DNA from: Nocardioides eburneiflavus
GTDB taxonomy: Bacteria; Actinomycetota; Actinomycetes; Propionibacteriales; Nocardioidaceae
DNA: 64,000 nt
Direction of reading: 5' to 3'
NCBI RefSeq assembly: GCF_004785795.1
Contig: NZ_SRRO01000001.1
Span: 1,054,001 to 1,118,000, forward strand
The notes beneath the pieces are model-generated. The model searched no databases. It had not been told where the DNA came from and saw only the letters and a list, made by a program, of their open reading frames with translations. Both the position numbers and the translations under genes were made by a program. Of this stretch, positions 9,614-18,233 are shown piece by piece. Position 1 is the first letter of the stretch. Each line of letters starts with the position of its first letter.

Positions 9614-9627
9614 TGCAACGAGTTGCA
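9614..9627. promoter_or_regulatory. Probable PadR operator
   Basis: TGCAAC-GA-GTTGCA is a perfect 6-bp inverted repeat with a 2-bp spacer, just upstream of the padR start on the minus strand. Its AT-rich core in GC-rich DNA and its place fit autoregulation by PadR. Confidence 0.5.
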
Positions 9628-9636
9628 AGCGCGGCC

Positions 9637-10119
9637 TCAGAGCACCCCGGCGCCCGCGATCTCCTCGAACACCAGCTGGGTCTCGGTGTGCCGGACGACG
9701 GGGTGGACGTTGAGGTGCTCGAGCACCAGGTCGCGCAGCTGGGCGGTCGAGGAGACGGCGACGTGGAGGAGGTAGTCGTCCTCGCCCCCGACGTGCAGGA
9801 CGCGCAGCACCCCCGGCACGTGCGCGAGGACCTGGTGGAAGCTCGCGACGTGGTCGCGGTTGTGGCTGCCCAGGCGGACCTTGATCACCGCCTGGATCGG
9901 GTAGCCGAGGGCGGCCAGGTCGATGTCGGCGTGGATGCCGCGGACGACACCTCGCTCCCGCAGGGACCGTACCCGCTGCAGGCAGGTCGACTCGGCGATC
10001 CCGAGGCGCTTGGCGAGCGCGGCGTTGGTGACCCGGCCGTCCGCGGCGAGCTCGGTGAGCAGGCGCCGGTCGAGCGCGTCGAGGGGTGCAGGATCCACCG
10101 AGGGGGAGGCAGGGGGCAT
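9637..10119 (-). CDS. Lrp/AsnC family transcriptional regulator
   Basis: A 160-residue protein: helix-turn-helix LDRRLLTELAADGRVTNAAL and RLGIAESTCLQRVRSLRERG, then a RAM/AsnC ligand-binding domain (IQAVIKVRLGSHNRDH, then GEDDYLLHVAVSS). The start is ATG 10119; the open frame extends far upstream only as a shadow of other genes. It is divergent from a trans-sulfuration PLP enzyme, the same layout as the Lrp-type MdeR next to methionine gamma-lyase in Pseudomonas, so it likely controls that gene in response to an amino acid. Confidence 0.85.
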   Translation of the reverse strand: MPPASPSVDPAPLDALDRRLLTELAADGRVTNAALAKRLGIAESTCLQRVRSLRERGVVRGIHADIDLAALGYPIQAVIKVRLGSHNRDHVASFHQVLAHVPGVLRVLHVGGEDDYLLHVAVSSTAQLRDLVLEHLNVHPVVRHTETQLVFEEIAGAGVL

Positions 10120-10215
10120 GGGTCGTTCCTCGTGATCTTCGGCGTGATCGCCGCATCGAGAGCAGTTGTTCGGAGTGTGTTGCAATTGATCGAGGATTCC
10201 GCGACGGTGGCGCGC

Positions 10216-11388
10216 ATGTCCAGTCTCGACACCCTCGCCGTGCACGCCGGCCGCGCCGACCTGGGGGCGCTCGGCGTCCACGCGCTCCCGCTCGACCTGT
10301 CCACGACCAACCCGCTGCCGAGCATCGACGCGGGTGGCGAGTCGTACGAGTCGATGGCGACCGGCGGGCGCCCCGCCGAGGGCGGCATGGTCTACCAGCG
10401 GCTCTGGAACCCGACCGTCGGCCGCTTCGAGGACGCGCTCGCCGGTCTGGAGCACACCGACGCGGCGGTCGCGTTCTCGACCGGGATGGCCGCCGTCACG
10501 GGTGCGGTGCTGGCGGCCGTCGCCGAGGGTGCGGGGCGCCACGTCGTCGCCGTCCGGCCGCTCTACGGCGGCACCGACCACCTCCTCGCCTCCGGGATCC
10601 TCGGCGTCGAGACGACCTACTGCGCGCCGCACGAGGTGGCGGGTGCCGTACGTCCCGACACCTGCCTCGTCGTCCTGGAGACCCCGGCCAACCCGACGCT
10701 CGAGCTCGTCGACCTCGACGCCGTCGTCGCCGCGGCCGGTGACGTACCGGTGCTGGTCGACAACACGTTCGCCACCCCGGTCCTGCAGAACCCCGCCGAC
10801 CACGGCGCGGGACTGGTGCTGCACAGCGCCACGAAGTACCTCGGCGGCCACGGCGATGCCATGGGCGGCGTCATCGCCTGCTCCGCGGAGTGGGCCGCAG
10901 CGCTGCGCCGCGTCCGCGCCGTGACGGGCGCGCTGCTCCACCCGATGGGCGCCTACCTCCTCCACCGCGGCCTGGCCACGCTCCCGCTGCGGGTGCGCGC
11001 GCAGCAGGACGGAGCCGGCAAGGTCGCCGCCTGGCTGGCCTCGCACCCGGCCGTGCGTGACGTGCGCTGGCCCGGTCTCGCCGAGTGCGACCCGCTCGGC
11101 CTCGTCGGGCGGCAGATGCGCGGGCCCGGCGCGATGCTCGCCTTCCGCGTCGAGGGCGGGTACGCCGCCGCATCGTGTGTGACGGAGTCGGTCCGGCTGT
11201 TCACCCACGCCGTCTCCCTCGGCGGGGTGGACTCGCTCGTCCAGCACCCGGCGGCGCTGACCCACCGCCCGGTCGCCGCGGAGGCGAGGCCGGACGCCGA
11301 CGTCCTCCGTCTCTCGATCGGCCTCGAGGACCCCGAGGACCTGTGCGCCGACCTCGGGCGCGCGCTGGACGAGGCCTCGCGACCCTGA
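10216..11388 (+). CDS. Trans-sulfuration PLP enzyme (cystathionine/methionine lyase family)
   Basis: A 390-residue member of the Cys/Met metabolism PLP family. The PLP lysine lies in LHSATKYLGGHGDAMGG, and VLETPANPTLELVD plus VLVDNTFATP are standard family blocks. It could be methionine gamma-lyase, cystathionine gamma-lyase or gamma-synthase; motifs alone do not decide. The divergent Lrp regulator favours a degradative lyase. GTG 10207 is an in-frame alternative start. Confidence 0.82.
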   Translation: MSSLDTLAVHAGRADLGALGVHALPLDLSTTNPLPSIDAGGESYESMATGGRPAEGGMVYQRLWNPTVGRFEDALAGLEHTDAAVAFSTGMAAVTGAVLAAVAEGAGRHVVAVRPLYGGTDHLLASGILGVETTYCAPHEVAGAVRPDTCLVVLETPANPTLELVDLDAVVAAAGDVPVLVDNTFATPVLQNPADHGAGLVLHSATKYLGGHGDAMGGVIACSAEWAAALRRVRAVTGALLHPMGAYLLHRGLATLPLRVRAQQDGAGKVAAWLASHPAVRDVRWPGLAECDPLGLVGRQMRGPGAMLAFRVEGGYAAASCVTESVRLFTHAVSLGGVDSLVQHPAALTHRPVAAEARPDADVLRLSIGLEDPEDLCADLGRALDEASRP

Positions 11389-11412
11389 CAGCACCGGTGT
11401 CATGATCGGCCC

Positions 11413-12561
11413 ATGGCGTACGAGCTGGGACAGGGCAGCGGACCGCTGCGGGGCGTGAAGGTGGTCGAGGTCGCCGGCATCGGGCCCGGCCCGCACGCCT
11501 GCATGATCCTGGCCGACCTCGGCGCCGACGTGATCCGCATCGACCGCCCGGGTGGCGGGATGTTCTCCGGCGGCCGCACCGACCTGCTCAGCCGGGGCCG
11601 GCCCAGCGTCGCGCTCGACCTCAAGCGTCCCGAGGCCGTCGCGACGGTGCTCGACCTGGTGGAGCAGGCGGACGTGCTCGTCGAGGGGATGCGGCCCGGG
11701 GCGATCGAGCGCATGGGTCTCGGTCCGGCCGAGTGCCACGCGCGCAACCCGCGGCTGGTCTTCGCCCGGATGACCGGCTGGGGACAGGACGGTCCGTGGA
11801 GCCGCGCGGCCGGGCACGACATGAACTACATCGCGGTCACCGGCGCCCTCCACGGGCTCGGCCAGGACCGCGACCGGCCACACTTCCCCGGCAACCTCCT
11901 CGGCGACTTCGGCGGCGGCTCGACCTACCTCGTCATCGGCATCCTCGCCGCCCTCCTCGAGGCGCGCACGAGCGGTCGCGGGCAAGTCGTCGACGCCGCC
12001 ATCGTCGACGGCACCGCCCACCTCAACACCATCGCCTCGAGCTTCGCCGCGATGGGGCTGGACACCGGACGCAGGGCCGCAGGGCTCCTCGACGGCGGCA
12101 CCCCCTGGTACGACCTCTACGAGACGGCCGACGGGGAGCACGTCAGCGTCGGCGCCCTCGAGCCGCAGTTCTGGGCGGCGCTCGTCGAGCGCATCGGCGT
12201 CGAGCTGCCCGACCGCGACGACCCGGCCAACCATGCCGCGATCCGCGCCGCGTTGACGGCTCGGTTCAAGGAGCGTACGCAGGCCGAGTGGGCCGAGGTC
12301 TTCGACGGCACCGACGCCTGCGTCGCGCCCGTCGTACGCCTCACCGACGCCCCCGACCACCCGCACCTCGCGGCGCGCGGCACCTTCGTCGCGCCGGACG
12401 GCGTCACCCAGCCGGCGCCCGCTCCGCGCTTCTCGCGGACCTCGCCGACGGTCGGCAGCCCGCCCGCGCTGCCCGGCGAGCACACCCGCGAGGCGCTCGC
12501 GGCGTGGGGGATCGACGACGTGGACGCGCTCATCGACGCTGGGGCGGCGACGCAGGCGTGA
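11413..12561 (+). CDS. CaiB/BaiF CoA-transferase family, alpha-methylacyl-CoA racemase-like
   Basis: A 382-residue class III CoA-transferase fold protein. The N-terminal block LRGVKVVEVAGIGPGPHACM and the pair AGHDMNYIAVTG (His) and LLGDFGGGSTYL (Asp) match the catalytic His and Asp of alpha-methylacyl-CoA racemase. It would epimerise 2-methyl-branched acyl-CoA, as needed for beta-oxidation of branched chains or sterol side chains. It overlaps the next gene (GTGA), suggesting coupled translation. Confidence 0.8.
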   Translation: MAYELGQGSGPLRGVKVVEVAGIGPGPHACMILADLGADVIRIDRPGGGMFSGGRTDLLSRGRPSVALDLKRPEAVATVLDLVEQADVLVEGMRPGAIERMGLGPAECHARNPRLVFARMTGWGQDGPWSRAAGHDMNYIAVTGALHGLGQDRDRPHFPGNLLGDFGGGSTYLVIGILAALLEARTSGRGQVVDAAIVDGTAHLNTIASSFAAMGLDTGRRAAGLLDGGTPWYDLYETADGEHVSVGALEPQFWAALVERIGVELPDRDDPANHAAIRAALTARFKERTQAEWAEVFDGTDACVAPVVRLTDAPDHPHLAARGTFVAPDGVTQPAPAPRFSRTSPTVGSPPALPGEHTREALAAWGIDDVDALIDAGAATQA

Positions 12562-13292
12562 AGCCCTTCCTCTTCCTCGGCACCCGCGCGGAGGACGACG
12601 TCGCCCAGCAGGAGTACGACGCCGTGCTCGCCGGGTGCGGCCTGCGACCAGAGGAGCTCGTGCGCGTACGCCTGGAGGCAGGCCCGCTCGGCGAGGTGGA
12701 CCTCGACGACTGGTCCGGGGTCATCCTCGGTGGCGGCCCGTTCAACGTCTCCGACCCCGAGGACGTGAAGTCGCCTGCCCAGCGTCGCGCCGAGGCCGAG
12801 CTGCACGCCCTCGCCCTGCGGGTGGTCGCCACGGACGTCCCCTTCCTGGGCGCGTGCTACGGCGTCGGGGTGCTCGGCACCCTCGCCGGCGGCGTGGTCG
12901 ACCGGACCTTCGGCGAGCCCATCGGCGCGCGGCCCGTGCGGCTGACCGACGAGGGGCGCGCCGACCCGCTGTTCGGAGTCATGCCGGAGGCGTTCGACGC
13001 CTACCTCGGCCACAAGGAGGCGGTCGCCCGGCTGCCCGACGGGGCGGTGCTGCTCGCCTCGACCGACACCTGCCCGGTGCACGCCTTCCGCCTCGGCCGC
13101 AACGTCTACGCCACCCAGTTCCACCCCGAGCTCGACGCCGTCGCCATCTGCGACCGCATCGACGCCTACAGCGCCCACGGCTACTACGAGCCGCACGAGC
13201 AGGAGGTGCTCAAGGCCGCAGCGCGCGAGGCGATGGTCACCGAGCCGGTGCGGTTGCTGGCGAGGTTCGTCGAGCTCCACGCGCGGGCGTGA
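12558..13292 (+). CDS. Class I glutamine amidotransferase (GuaA-like domain)
   Basis: A 244-residue single GATase domain. The nucleophile elbow is FLGACYGVGVLG with the catalytic Cys, and the His/Glu pair lies in YATQFHPELDA. It has no synthetase domain, so it is a stand-alone GMP-synthase-like amidotransferase of unknown partner. GTG 12558 overlaps the stop of the preceding gene; a functional link to it is not obvious. Confidence 0.8.
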   Translation: MKPFLFLGTRAEDDVAQQEYDAVLAGCGLRPEELVRVRLEAGPLGEVDLDDWSGVILGGGPFNVSDPEDVKSPAQRRAEAELHALALRVVATDVPFLGACYGVGVLGTLAGGVVDRTFGEPIGARPVRLTDEGRADPLFGVMPEAFDAYLGHKEAVARLPDGAVLLASTDTCPVHAFRLGRNVYATQFHPELDAVAICDRIDAYSAHGYYEPHEQEVLKAAAREAMVTEPVRLLARFVELHARA

Positions 13293-13304
13293 GCCGGGGC
13301 CGCG

Positions 13305-13369
13305 GGGTAGTCCAGTGGCCAGCGGTCGTCCAGAGGGTCGTTCTGCAGCCTGAGCTCACTGGACTACCC
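13305..13369. terminator. 13-bp inverted repeat after the amidotransferase gene
   Basis: GGGTAGTCCAGTG at 13305-13317 is perfectly complementary to CACTGGACTACCC at 13357-13369, with a 39-nt loop. It starts 12 bp after the stop codon. It may end transcription, although the long loop and lack of a T-tract are atypical. Confidence 0.4.
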
Positions 13370-13381
13370 AGCGCGCTGCGG

Positions 13382-13422
13382 TGTAACTCATAGTTACAAC
13401 TTCGCGTCTGATCTCCTACCCT
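13382..13422 (+). promoter_or_regulatory. Operator-promoter of the flavin monooxygenase
   Basis: TGTAACT-CAT-AGTTACA (13382-13398) is a perfect 7-bp inverted repeat. It overlaps a -35-like TTACAA (13394-13399), which is 17 bp from TACCCT (13417-13422). The ATG follows 6 nt later, so the transcript is probably leaderless. The binding regulator is not encoded next door. Confidence 0.5.
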
Positions 13423-13428
13423 GAGCAG

Positions 13429-14883
13429 ATGGACGCGAGGACCGCCGAGCACGTCGACGTGCTGATCGTGGGGGCGGGGCTGTCGGGCATCGGCGCGGCG
13501 GCCCACCTGGTCAAGGACCTGCCCGGCACGTCGTACGCCGTGCTCGAGCGGCGCGGGTCCAGCGGCGGCACCTGGGACCTGTTCCGCTATCCGGGGATCC
13601 GGTCCGACTCCGACATGCACACCCTCGGCTACCGGTTCCGGCCGTGGCGCGGGGACGTCTCGCTAGCCGACGGCGCCTCGATCCTCGACTACGTGCGCGA
13701 CACCGCGCGCGAGTACGGCGTGGGCCGCCACATCCGCTACGGGCACAAGGTCGTCGCCGCGGCGTGGGACTCGACGACGGCGCTCTGGACGGTCACGGCC
13801 GAGGTCGACGGCGGGGCGCGGACGCTGACCGCCGACTTCCTGTGGTCGTGCAGCGGCTACTACGACTACGACCAGGGCTACACGCCCGACTTCGAGGGCC
13901 GGGACCGCTTCCGCGGCGAGGTCGTGCACCCCCAGCACTGGCCCGAGGACCTCGACTGCGCCGGCCGGAGGGTCGTGGTGATCGGCTCCGGCGCCACGGC
14001 CGTGACCCTCGTCCCGGCCCTGGCCCGCACGGGCGCCGCCCACGTCACGATGCTGCAGCGCTCGCCGACGTACGTCGTCTCCGTGCCGGGCCGGGACGTG
14101 GTGAAGGGCCGGCTGACGCGGCTCGTCGGCGAGAGCCGGTCGTACGCCGTGACACGGTGGAAGAACATCGCGCTCCAGTCGGCGCTCTACCGGGTGAGCC
14201 GCCGCAAGCCGGACCTGGTCCGCAAGGTCGTCCGCAAGACCAACGTCGCGCAGCTGCCGCCGGGCTACGCGGTCGACACGCACTTCAGGCCGGCGTACGA
14301 CCCGTGGGACCAGCGGATGTGCCTGGTGCCCGACGGCGACCTGTTCGCGGCGATCCGGGACGGCGCGGCCTCCGTGGTCACCGACCGGATCGTGTCGTTC
14401 ACCGAGACCGGCCTCGTGCTGGCGTCGGGGGAGCACCTCGAGGCCGACGTGGTGGTCACCGCCACCGGCCTCAACCTCCAGCTCTTCGGCGGCGCCGAGC
14501 TCAGCGTCGACGGCGAGACGGTCAAGCCGCACGAGACCATGGCCTACCGGGCGATGATGCTCTCCGGCGTGCCCAACTTCGCCTTCACCATCGGCTACAC
14601 CAACGCGTCGTGGACGCTGAAGGCCGACCTCGTGGGCGAGTACGTCGTGCGGGTGCTGGAGCGGATGCGGTCCACCGGGGCGCGACGGGTCGTGCCGGTG
14701 CGCGACGAGTCGGTGGGCGAGGCGCCGCTGATGGCCCTCGACGCCGGCTACGTCCAGCGGCTCGTGCACACGCTGCCCCGGCAGGGAACGGTGGCGCCGT
14801 GGTCGCTGAAGCAGAGCTATCTCCACGACGCGCTCATGATCCGCACGGCCCGGCTCGACGACGGGGTCCTGGACTGGGCCTGA
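13429..14883 (+). CDS. Flavin-containing/Baeyer-Villiger-type monooxygenase
   Basis: A 484-residue two-dinucleotide flavoprotein. The FAD Rossmann motif is VLIVGAGLSGIGAAAHL near the start; the NADPH Rossmann motif is VVVIGSGATAVTLVPAL near residue 185. Between them FRGEVVHPQHW matches the Baeyer-Villiger fingerprint FxGxxxHxxxW. It would insert oxygen into ketones or oxidise S/N atoms using NADPH and O2; MymA-like enzymes of mycobacteria are similar in length. It is a single-gene unit with its own palindromic operator. Confidence 0.85.
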   Translation: MDARTAEHVDVLIVGAGLSGIGAAAHLVKDLPGTSYAVLERRGSSGGTWDLFRYPGIRSDSDMHTLGYRFRPWRGDVSLADGASILDYVRDTAREYGVGRHIRYGHKVVAAAWDSTTALWTVTAEVDGGARTLTADFLWSCSGYYDYDQGYTPDFEGRDRFRGEVVHPQHWPEDLDCAGRRVVVIGSGATAVTLVPALARTGAAHVTMLQRSPTYVVSVPGRDVVKGRLTRLVGESRSYAVTRWKNIALQSALYRVSRRKPDLVRKVVRKTNVAQLPPGYAVDTHFRPAYDPWDQRMCLVPDGDLFAAIRDGAASVVTDRIVSFTETGLVLASGEHLEADVVVTATGLNLQLFGGAELSVDGETVKPHETMAYRAMMLSGVPNFAFTIGYTNASWTLKADLVGEYVVRVLERMRSTGARRVVPVRDESVGEAPLMALDAGYVQRLVHTLPRQGTVAPWSLKQSYLHDALMIRTARLDDGVLDWA

Positions 14884-14892
14884 GGGCCATTT

Positions 14893-14910
14893 CGTGGAAG
14901 CGCTCCCACG
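14893..14910. promoter_or_regulatory. CelR/CebR-like LacI-family operator 1
   Basis: CGTGGAAGCGCTCCCACG is an 18-bp palindrome with one mismatched pair. Its core is one base from TGGGAGCGCTCCCA, the known CelR/CebR site for cellobiose regulators. It lies 101 bp (centre to centre) upstream of a second copy. Confidence 0.75.
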
Positions 14911-14949
14911 GTCGTTACGCTCAGCGGTGAACCCGGTGCCTGCGCACCA

Positions 14950-14979
14950 TTGACAGCCATGTGTGACGGCGGTCATAGT
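14950..14979 (+). promoter_or_regulatory. Promoter of the cellobiose-type operon
   Basis: TTGACA (14950-14955), an 18-bp spacer and CATAGT (14974-14979). Operator 2 sits just downstream of the expected start site, so the repressor would block initiation or clearance. Confidence 0.55.
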
Positions 14980-14994
14980 GGCGCTCGGACGGAA

Positions 14995-15010
14995 GTGGAA
15001 GCGCTCTCAC
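14995..15010. promoter_or_regulatory. CelR/CebR-like LacI-family operator 2
   Basis: GTGGAAGCGCTCTCAC shares the AGCGCT centre and outer GTGG/CAC arms with operator 1 but has two mismatched pairs. The two sites could bind one LacI tetramer through a DNA loop. Confidence 0.7.
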
Positions 15011-15081
15011 GCAGACTCACCGTCCACCTCCCAGGCCTGGCAACCAGCCCGGCGCCCCAGCAGGACGGCAGGAGAGCAGTG

Positions 15082-16365
15082 GTGCAGACACCGAAGACCC
15101 GGCGGGTACGACTCGCCACGAGCGCGATGCTGGCGCTCACCCTCGCGACGACGGCGGCCGCGTGCGGCGGCGGTGACGACGAGGGCACGACCGCGGACGG
15201 CAAGATCAAGCTGACCGTCGCGACCTTCAACGAGTTCGGCTACGAGGAGCTCATCGAGGAGTACAACGCGATGCAGGACGACGTCGTCGTCGAGCAGAAG
15301 AAGGCCGGCACGGCCAACGAGCACCAGGACAACCTCTACACCAAGCTCGCCGCCGGCTCGGGCCTCTCCGACATCGAGGCGATCGAGGTCGACTGGTGGT
15401 CGGCGCTGATGGAGCAGTCCGACGCCTTCGTCGACCTCTCCGACCCCGAGGTCGAGGGCCGCTGGCTGGACTGGAAGACCGAGGCCGCGACGACGCCGGA
15501 CGGCGCGCTGATCGGCTACGGCACCGACATCGGCCCCGAGGGCATCTGCTACCGCGCCGACCTGTTCGAGAAGGCCGGCCTGCCCACCGACCGGGAGAAG
15601 GTCGCCGAGCTCTTCGGGGACTGGGACTCCTACTTCGAGACCGGCCGCGAGTTCGTCGAGAAGGTGCCCGGCACCGCCTGGTACGACTCCTCCGGCGGCA
15701 CCGCGCAGGCCATGATCAACCAGGTCGAGTACTCCTTCGAGGACGAGGACAACACCGTCATCGCCGCCGACAACGCGGAGGTGAAGGAGGTCTTCGACAC
15801 CATCACCGCCAACGCCGCGGACGGCCTGTCCACCGGCCTCACGCAGTGGAGCGAGGACTGGACCGCGTCCTTCCAGGACGACGGCTTCGCCACGATGGCC
15901 TGCCCGGGCTGGATGCTCGGCGTCATCGAGGGCAACGCCGCCGGCGTCGAGGGCTGGGACATCGCCAACGTCTTCCCGGGCGGCGGCGGCAACTGGGGCG
16001 GCTCCTACCTCACCGTGCCCGCCCAGGGCGACCACACCGAGGAGGCCAAGGAGCTGGCCAAGTGGCTCACCGCACCCGAGCAGCAGGTCAAGGCGTTCGA
16101 GGCCAAGGGCACCTTCCCGAGCCAGGTCGACGCCCTGGACGACCCCGCCCTGACGGGCTCGACCAACGCCTTCTTCAACGACGCACCCACCGGCGAGATC
16201 CTCGCCGACCGCGCCGAGGCAGTGCCCTTCATCGCCCACAAGGGGCCGAAGTTCGCCGACATCAACACGGCGTTCCAGCAGGCCATCCAGCGCGTCGACG
16301 AGGGTCAGGAGTCGGCCGACGAGGCCTGGGACTCCTTCCTCGCCGACATCGAGCGACTGGGCTGA
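15082..16365 (+). CDS. Sugar ABC transporter substrate-binding lipoprotein (CebE-like)
   Basis: About 427 residues. An N-terminal signal (RLATSAMLALTLATTAAAC) ends in a lipobox-like AAAC, followed by the family 1 extracellular solute-binding fold (KLTVATFNEFGYEELIEEYN). GTG 15082 is chosen because AGGAG lies 7 nt upstream; GTG 15079 is the alternative, and the frame is open further up. It binds the sugar outside the membrane and passes it to the two permeases encoded next. Cellobiose is inferred from the operators and the GH1 gene. Confidence 0.85.
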   Translation: MQTPKTRRVRLATSAMLALTLATTAAACGGGDDEGTTADGKIKLTVATFNEFGYEELIEEYNAMQDDVVVEQKKAGTANEHQDNLYTKLAAGSGLSDIEAIEVDWWSALMEQSDAFVDLSDPEVEGRWLDWKTEAATTPDGALIGYGTDIGPEGICYRADLFEKAGLPTDREKVAELFGDWDSYFETGREFVEKVPGTAWYDSSGGTAQAMINQVEYSFEDEDNTVIAADNAEVKEVFDTITANAADGLSTGLTQWSEDWTASFQDDGFATMACPGWMLGVIEGNAAGVEGWDIANVFPGGGGNWGGSYLTVPAQGDHTEEAKELAKWLTAPEQQVKAFEAKGTFPSQVDALDDPALTGSTNAFFNDAPTGEILADRAEAVPFIAHKGPKFADINTAFQQAIQRVDEGQESADEAWDSFLADIERLG

Positions 16366-16374
16366 CGCAGGACG

Positions 16375-17418
16375 ATGGAGGCAGGATCAACTGCCGTGCA
16401 GCCAGTCGGGGACACCGGTGCCTCCTCGGTGTCCCCGACCGGGTCGCGGCCCCCCAGCGCAGGGCCGCGGCGCGACGTCGGAAACCGTCCTGCGTGGCGG
16501 CAGCGCCTGACGCTGCTCGACGCGAAGGTCACGCCCTACGTCTTCGTGTCACCGTTCTTCCTGCTGTTCCTGGTCGTCGGGATGTTCCCCCTCGGCTACA
16601 CGGCCTGGGTCTCGGTCCACGACTGGGGGCTGCTGTCGGGTCAGGGCGAGTTCAACGGCCTCGACAACTACCGCCGGGTCCTCGAGGACCGCTACTTCTG
16701 GAACGCGCTGCGCAACACCTTCAGCATCTTCGTGCTGTCGTCGGTGCCGCAGGTGCTCATCGCGCTGGCGCTGGCGGGACTGCTCGACACCCAGCTGCGG
16801 GCCCGGACGCTGTGGCGGATGAGCGTCCTGCTGCCCTTCGTCGTCGCGCCGGCCGCGGTCGCGCTGATCTTCGGCAACGTCTTCGGTGACCGCTACGGAC
16901 TGGCCAACGAGGTCGTCCAGTGGATCGGGCTCGACCCGATCCGCTGGCACGTCGACACCCTCGCCAGCCACGTCGCGATCGCGTCGATGGTCAACTGGCG
17001 CTGGACGGGCTACAACGCACTGATCCTGCTCGCCGCGATGCAGGCCGTGCCCCGCGACGTCTACGAGTCGGCGGCGCTCGACGGCGCCGGGCGCGTACGC
17101 CAGTTCGTCTCGATCACGGTGCCGATGATCCGCCCGACGGTGATCTTCGTGATCATCACCTCCACCATCGGCGGGCTCCAGATCTTCGCCGAGCCGCGGC
17201 TCTTCGACACCCAGGGCCTCGGCGGCGCGGACCGGCAGTACCAGACGCTGACGATGTACCTCTGGGAGCTCGGCTGGCGGGTGCGCGACCTCGGCATGGC
17301 CTCGGCCGTGGCCTGGCTGCTGTTCCTGATCATCGTCGTCTTCGCCCTCGTCAACCTGTTCCTGTCGCGCCGCGCCGGCTCGCTCAAGGGGCTCAACCGC
17401 AAGGGAGTGCGTCGATGA
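16375..17418 (+). CDS. Sugar ABC transporter permease (CebF/MalF-like)
   Basis: A 347-residue protein with six membrane helices and the EAA loop YESAALDGAGRVRQFVSITV that contacts the ATPase. The first 45 residues are a Pro/Ser/Gly-rich cytoplasmic tail and contain a strong RNA hairpin (16405-16439), so a later start such as GTG 16429 cannot be excluded. Its stop overlaps the next start (ATGA). No ATPase gene is in the cluster; a shared MsiK-type ATPase elsewhere is likely, as in Streptomyces. Confidence 0.87.
   Translation: MEAGSTAVQPVGDTGASSVSPTGSRPPSAGPRRDVGNRPAWRQRLTLLDAKVTPYVFVSPFFLLFLVVGMFPLGYTAWVSVHDWGLLSGQGEFNGLDNYRRVLEDRYFWNALRNTFSIFVLSSVPQVLIALALAGLLDTQLRARTLWRMSVLLPFVVAPAAVALIFGNVFGDRYGLANEVVQWIGLDPIRWHVDTLASHVAIASMVNWRWTGYNALILLAAMQAVPRDVYESAALDGAGRVRQFVSITVPMIRPTVIFVIITSTIGGLQIFAEPRLFDTQGLGGADRQYQTLTMYLWELGWRVRDLGMASAVAWLLFLIIVVFALVNLFLSRRAGSLKGLNRKGVRR
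16405..16439 (+). promoter_or_regulatory. Intra-operon hairpin after the binding-protein gene
   Basis: GTCGGGGACACCG (16405-16417) pairs perfectly with CGGTGTCCCCGAC (16427-16439), a 13-bp stem with a 9-nt loop. Hairpins here often protect the 3' end of the binding-protein mRNA or reduce permease expression. Confidence 0.45.
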
Positions 17419-18233
17419 ACCGTCGTCCCGGCTTCCTCGTCTACGGCCTGCTGACCGCGTTCGTGCTCGGCTCGTGCGCCCCGCTCTACTGGTCCTTCCT
17501 GGTCGGCTCGCACAGCCGCGAGGTCCTGACCAAGCGGGTGCCGCCGCTCCTGCCGGGCGGCCACTTCTGGGACAACGCCCAGCGCGCGATCGACGCCGTG
17601 CCGTTCTGGAAGGCGCTCGGCAACAGCCTCATCGTCTCCGGCGCGGTCGCCACGTCGGTCGTGTTCTTCTCGACGCTGGCGGGCTTCGCCTTCGCCAAGC
17701 TCGCGTTCCGCGGGCGTACGCCGATGCTGGTCTTCGTCGTCGCGACGCTGGCGGTGCCCACCCAGCTCGGCGTGATCCCGCTCTTCATCGTGATGGCCAA
17801 GTTCGGCTGGGTCGGGTCGGTGTGGGCGTTGATCGTGCCCAGCCTGGTGACCGCGTTCGGCGTCTTCTTCATGCGGCAGTACCTCGTCGACGCGGTTCCC
17901 GACGAGCTCGTCGACGCGGCCAGGGTCGACGGGTGCTCGCTGTTCCGTACGTTCTGGACCGTCGCCCTCCCGGCGGCGCGTCCGGCGGCCGGGATCCTGT
18001 GGCTGTTCACCTTCATGGCCACGTGGACCGACTTCTTCTGGCCGCTGATCGTGCTGCCGGCCAGCAACCCCACGGTCCAGATCGCACTCCAGCAGCTGCA
18101 GAGCGGCTACTACGTCGACTACAGCCTGGTGCTCGCCGGCGCGACGCTGTCGACGATCCCGCTGCTGGTCCTCTTCGTCCTCACCGGTCGCCAGATGGTC
18201 GCCGGCATCATGCAAGGAGCAGTCAAGGGATGA
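17415..18233 (+). CDS. Sugar ABC transporter permease (CebG/MalG-like)
   Basis: A 272-residue partner permease with six helices and the EAA loop LVDAARVDGCSLFRTFWTVALP. The ATG overlaps the previous stop (ATGA) and its own stop overlaps the beta-glucosidase start (ATGA), so all three are tightly coupled. Together with the first permease it forms the membrane channel. Confidence 0.88.
   Translation: MNRRPGFLVYGLLTAFVLGSCAPLYWSFLVGSHSREVLTKRVPPLLPGGHFWDNAQRAIDAVPFWKALGNSLIVSGAVATSVVFFSTLAGFAFAKLAFRGRTPMLVFVVATLAVPTQLGVIPLFIVMAKFGWVGSVWALIVPSLVTAFGVFFMRQYLVDAVPDELVDAARVDGCSLFRTFWTVALPAARPAAGILWLFTFMATWTDFFWPLIVLPASNPTVQIALQQLQSGYYVDYSLVLAGATLSTIPLLVLFVLTGRQMVAGIMQGAVKG

Noticed and set aside
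10120..12483. A long N-terminal extension of the Lrp gene
   Set aside because: The frame is open but overlaps the divergent PLP enzyme and CoA-transferase genes; the Lrp fold is complete from ATG 10119.
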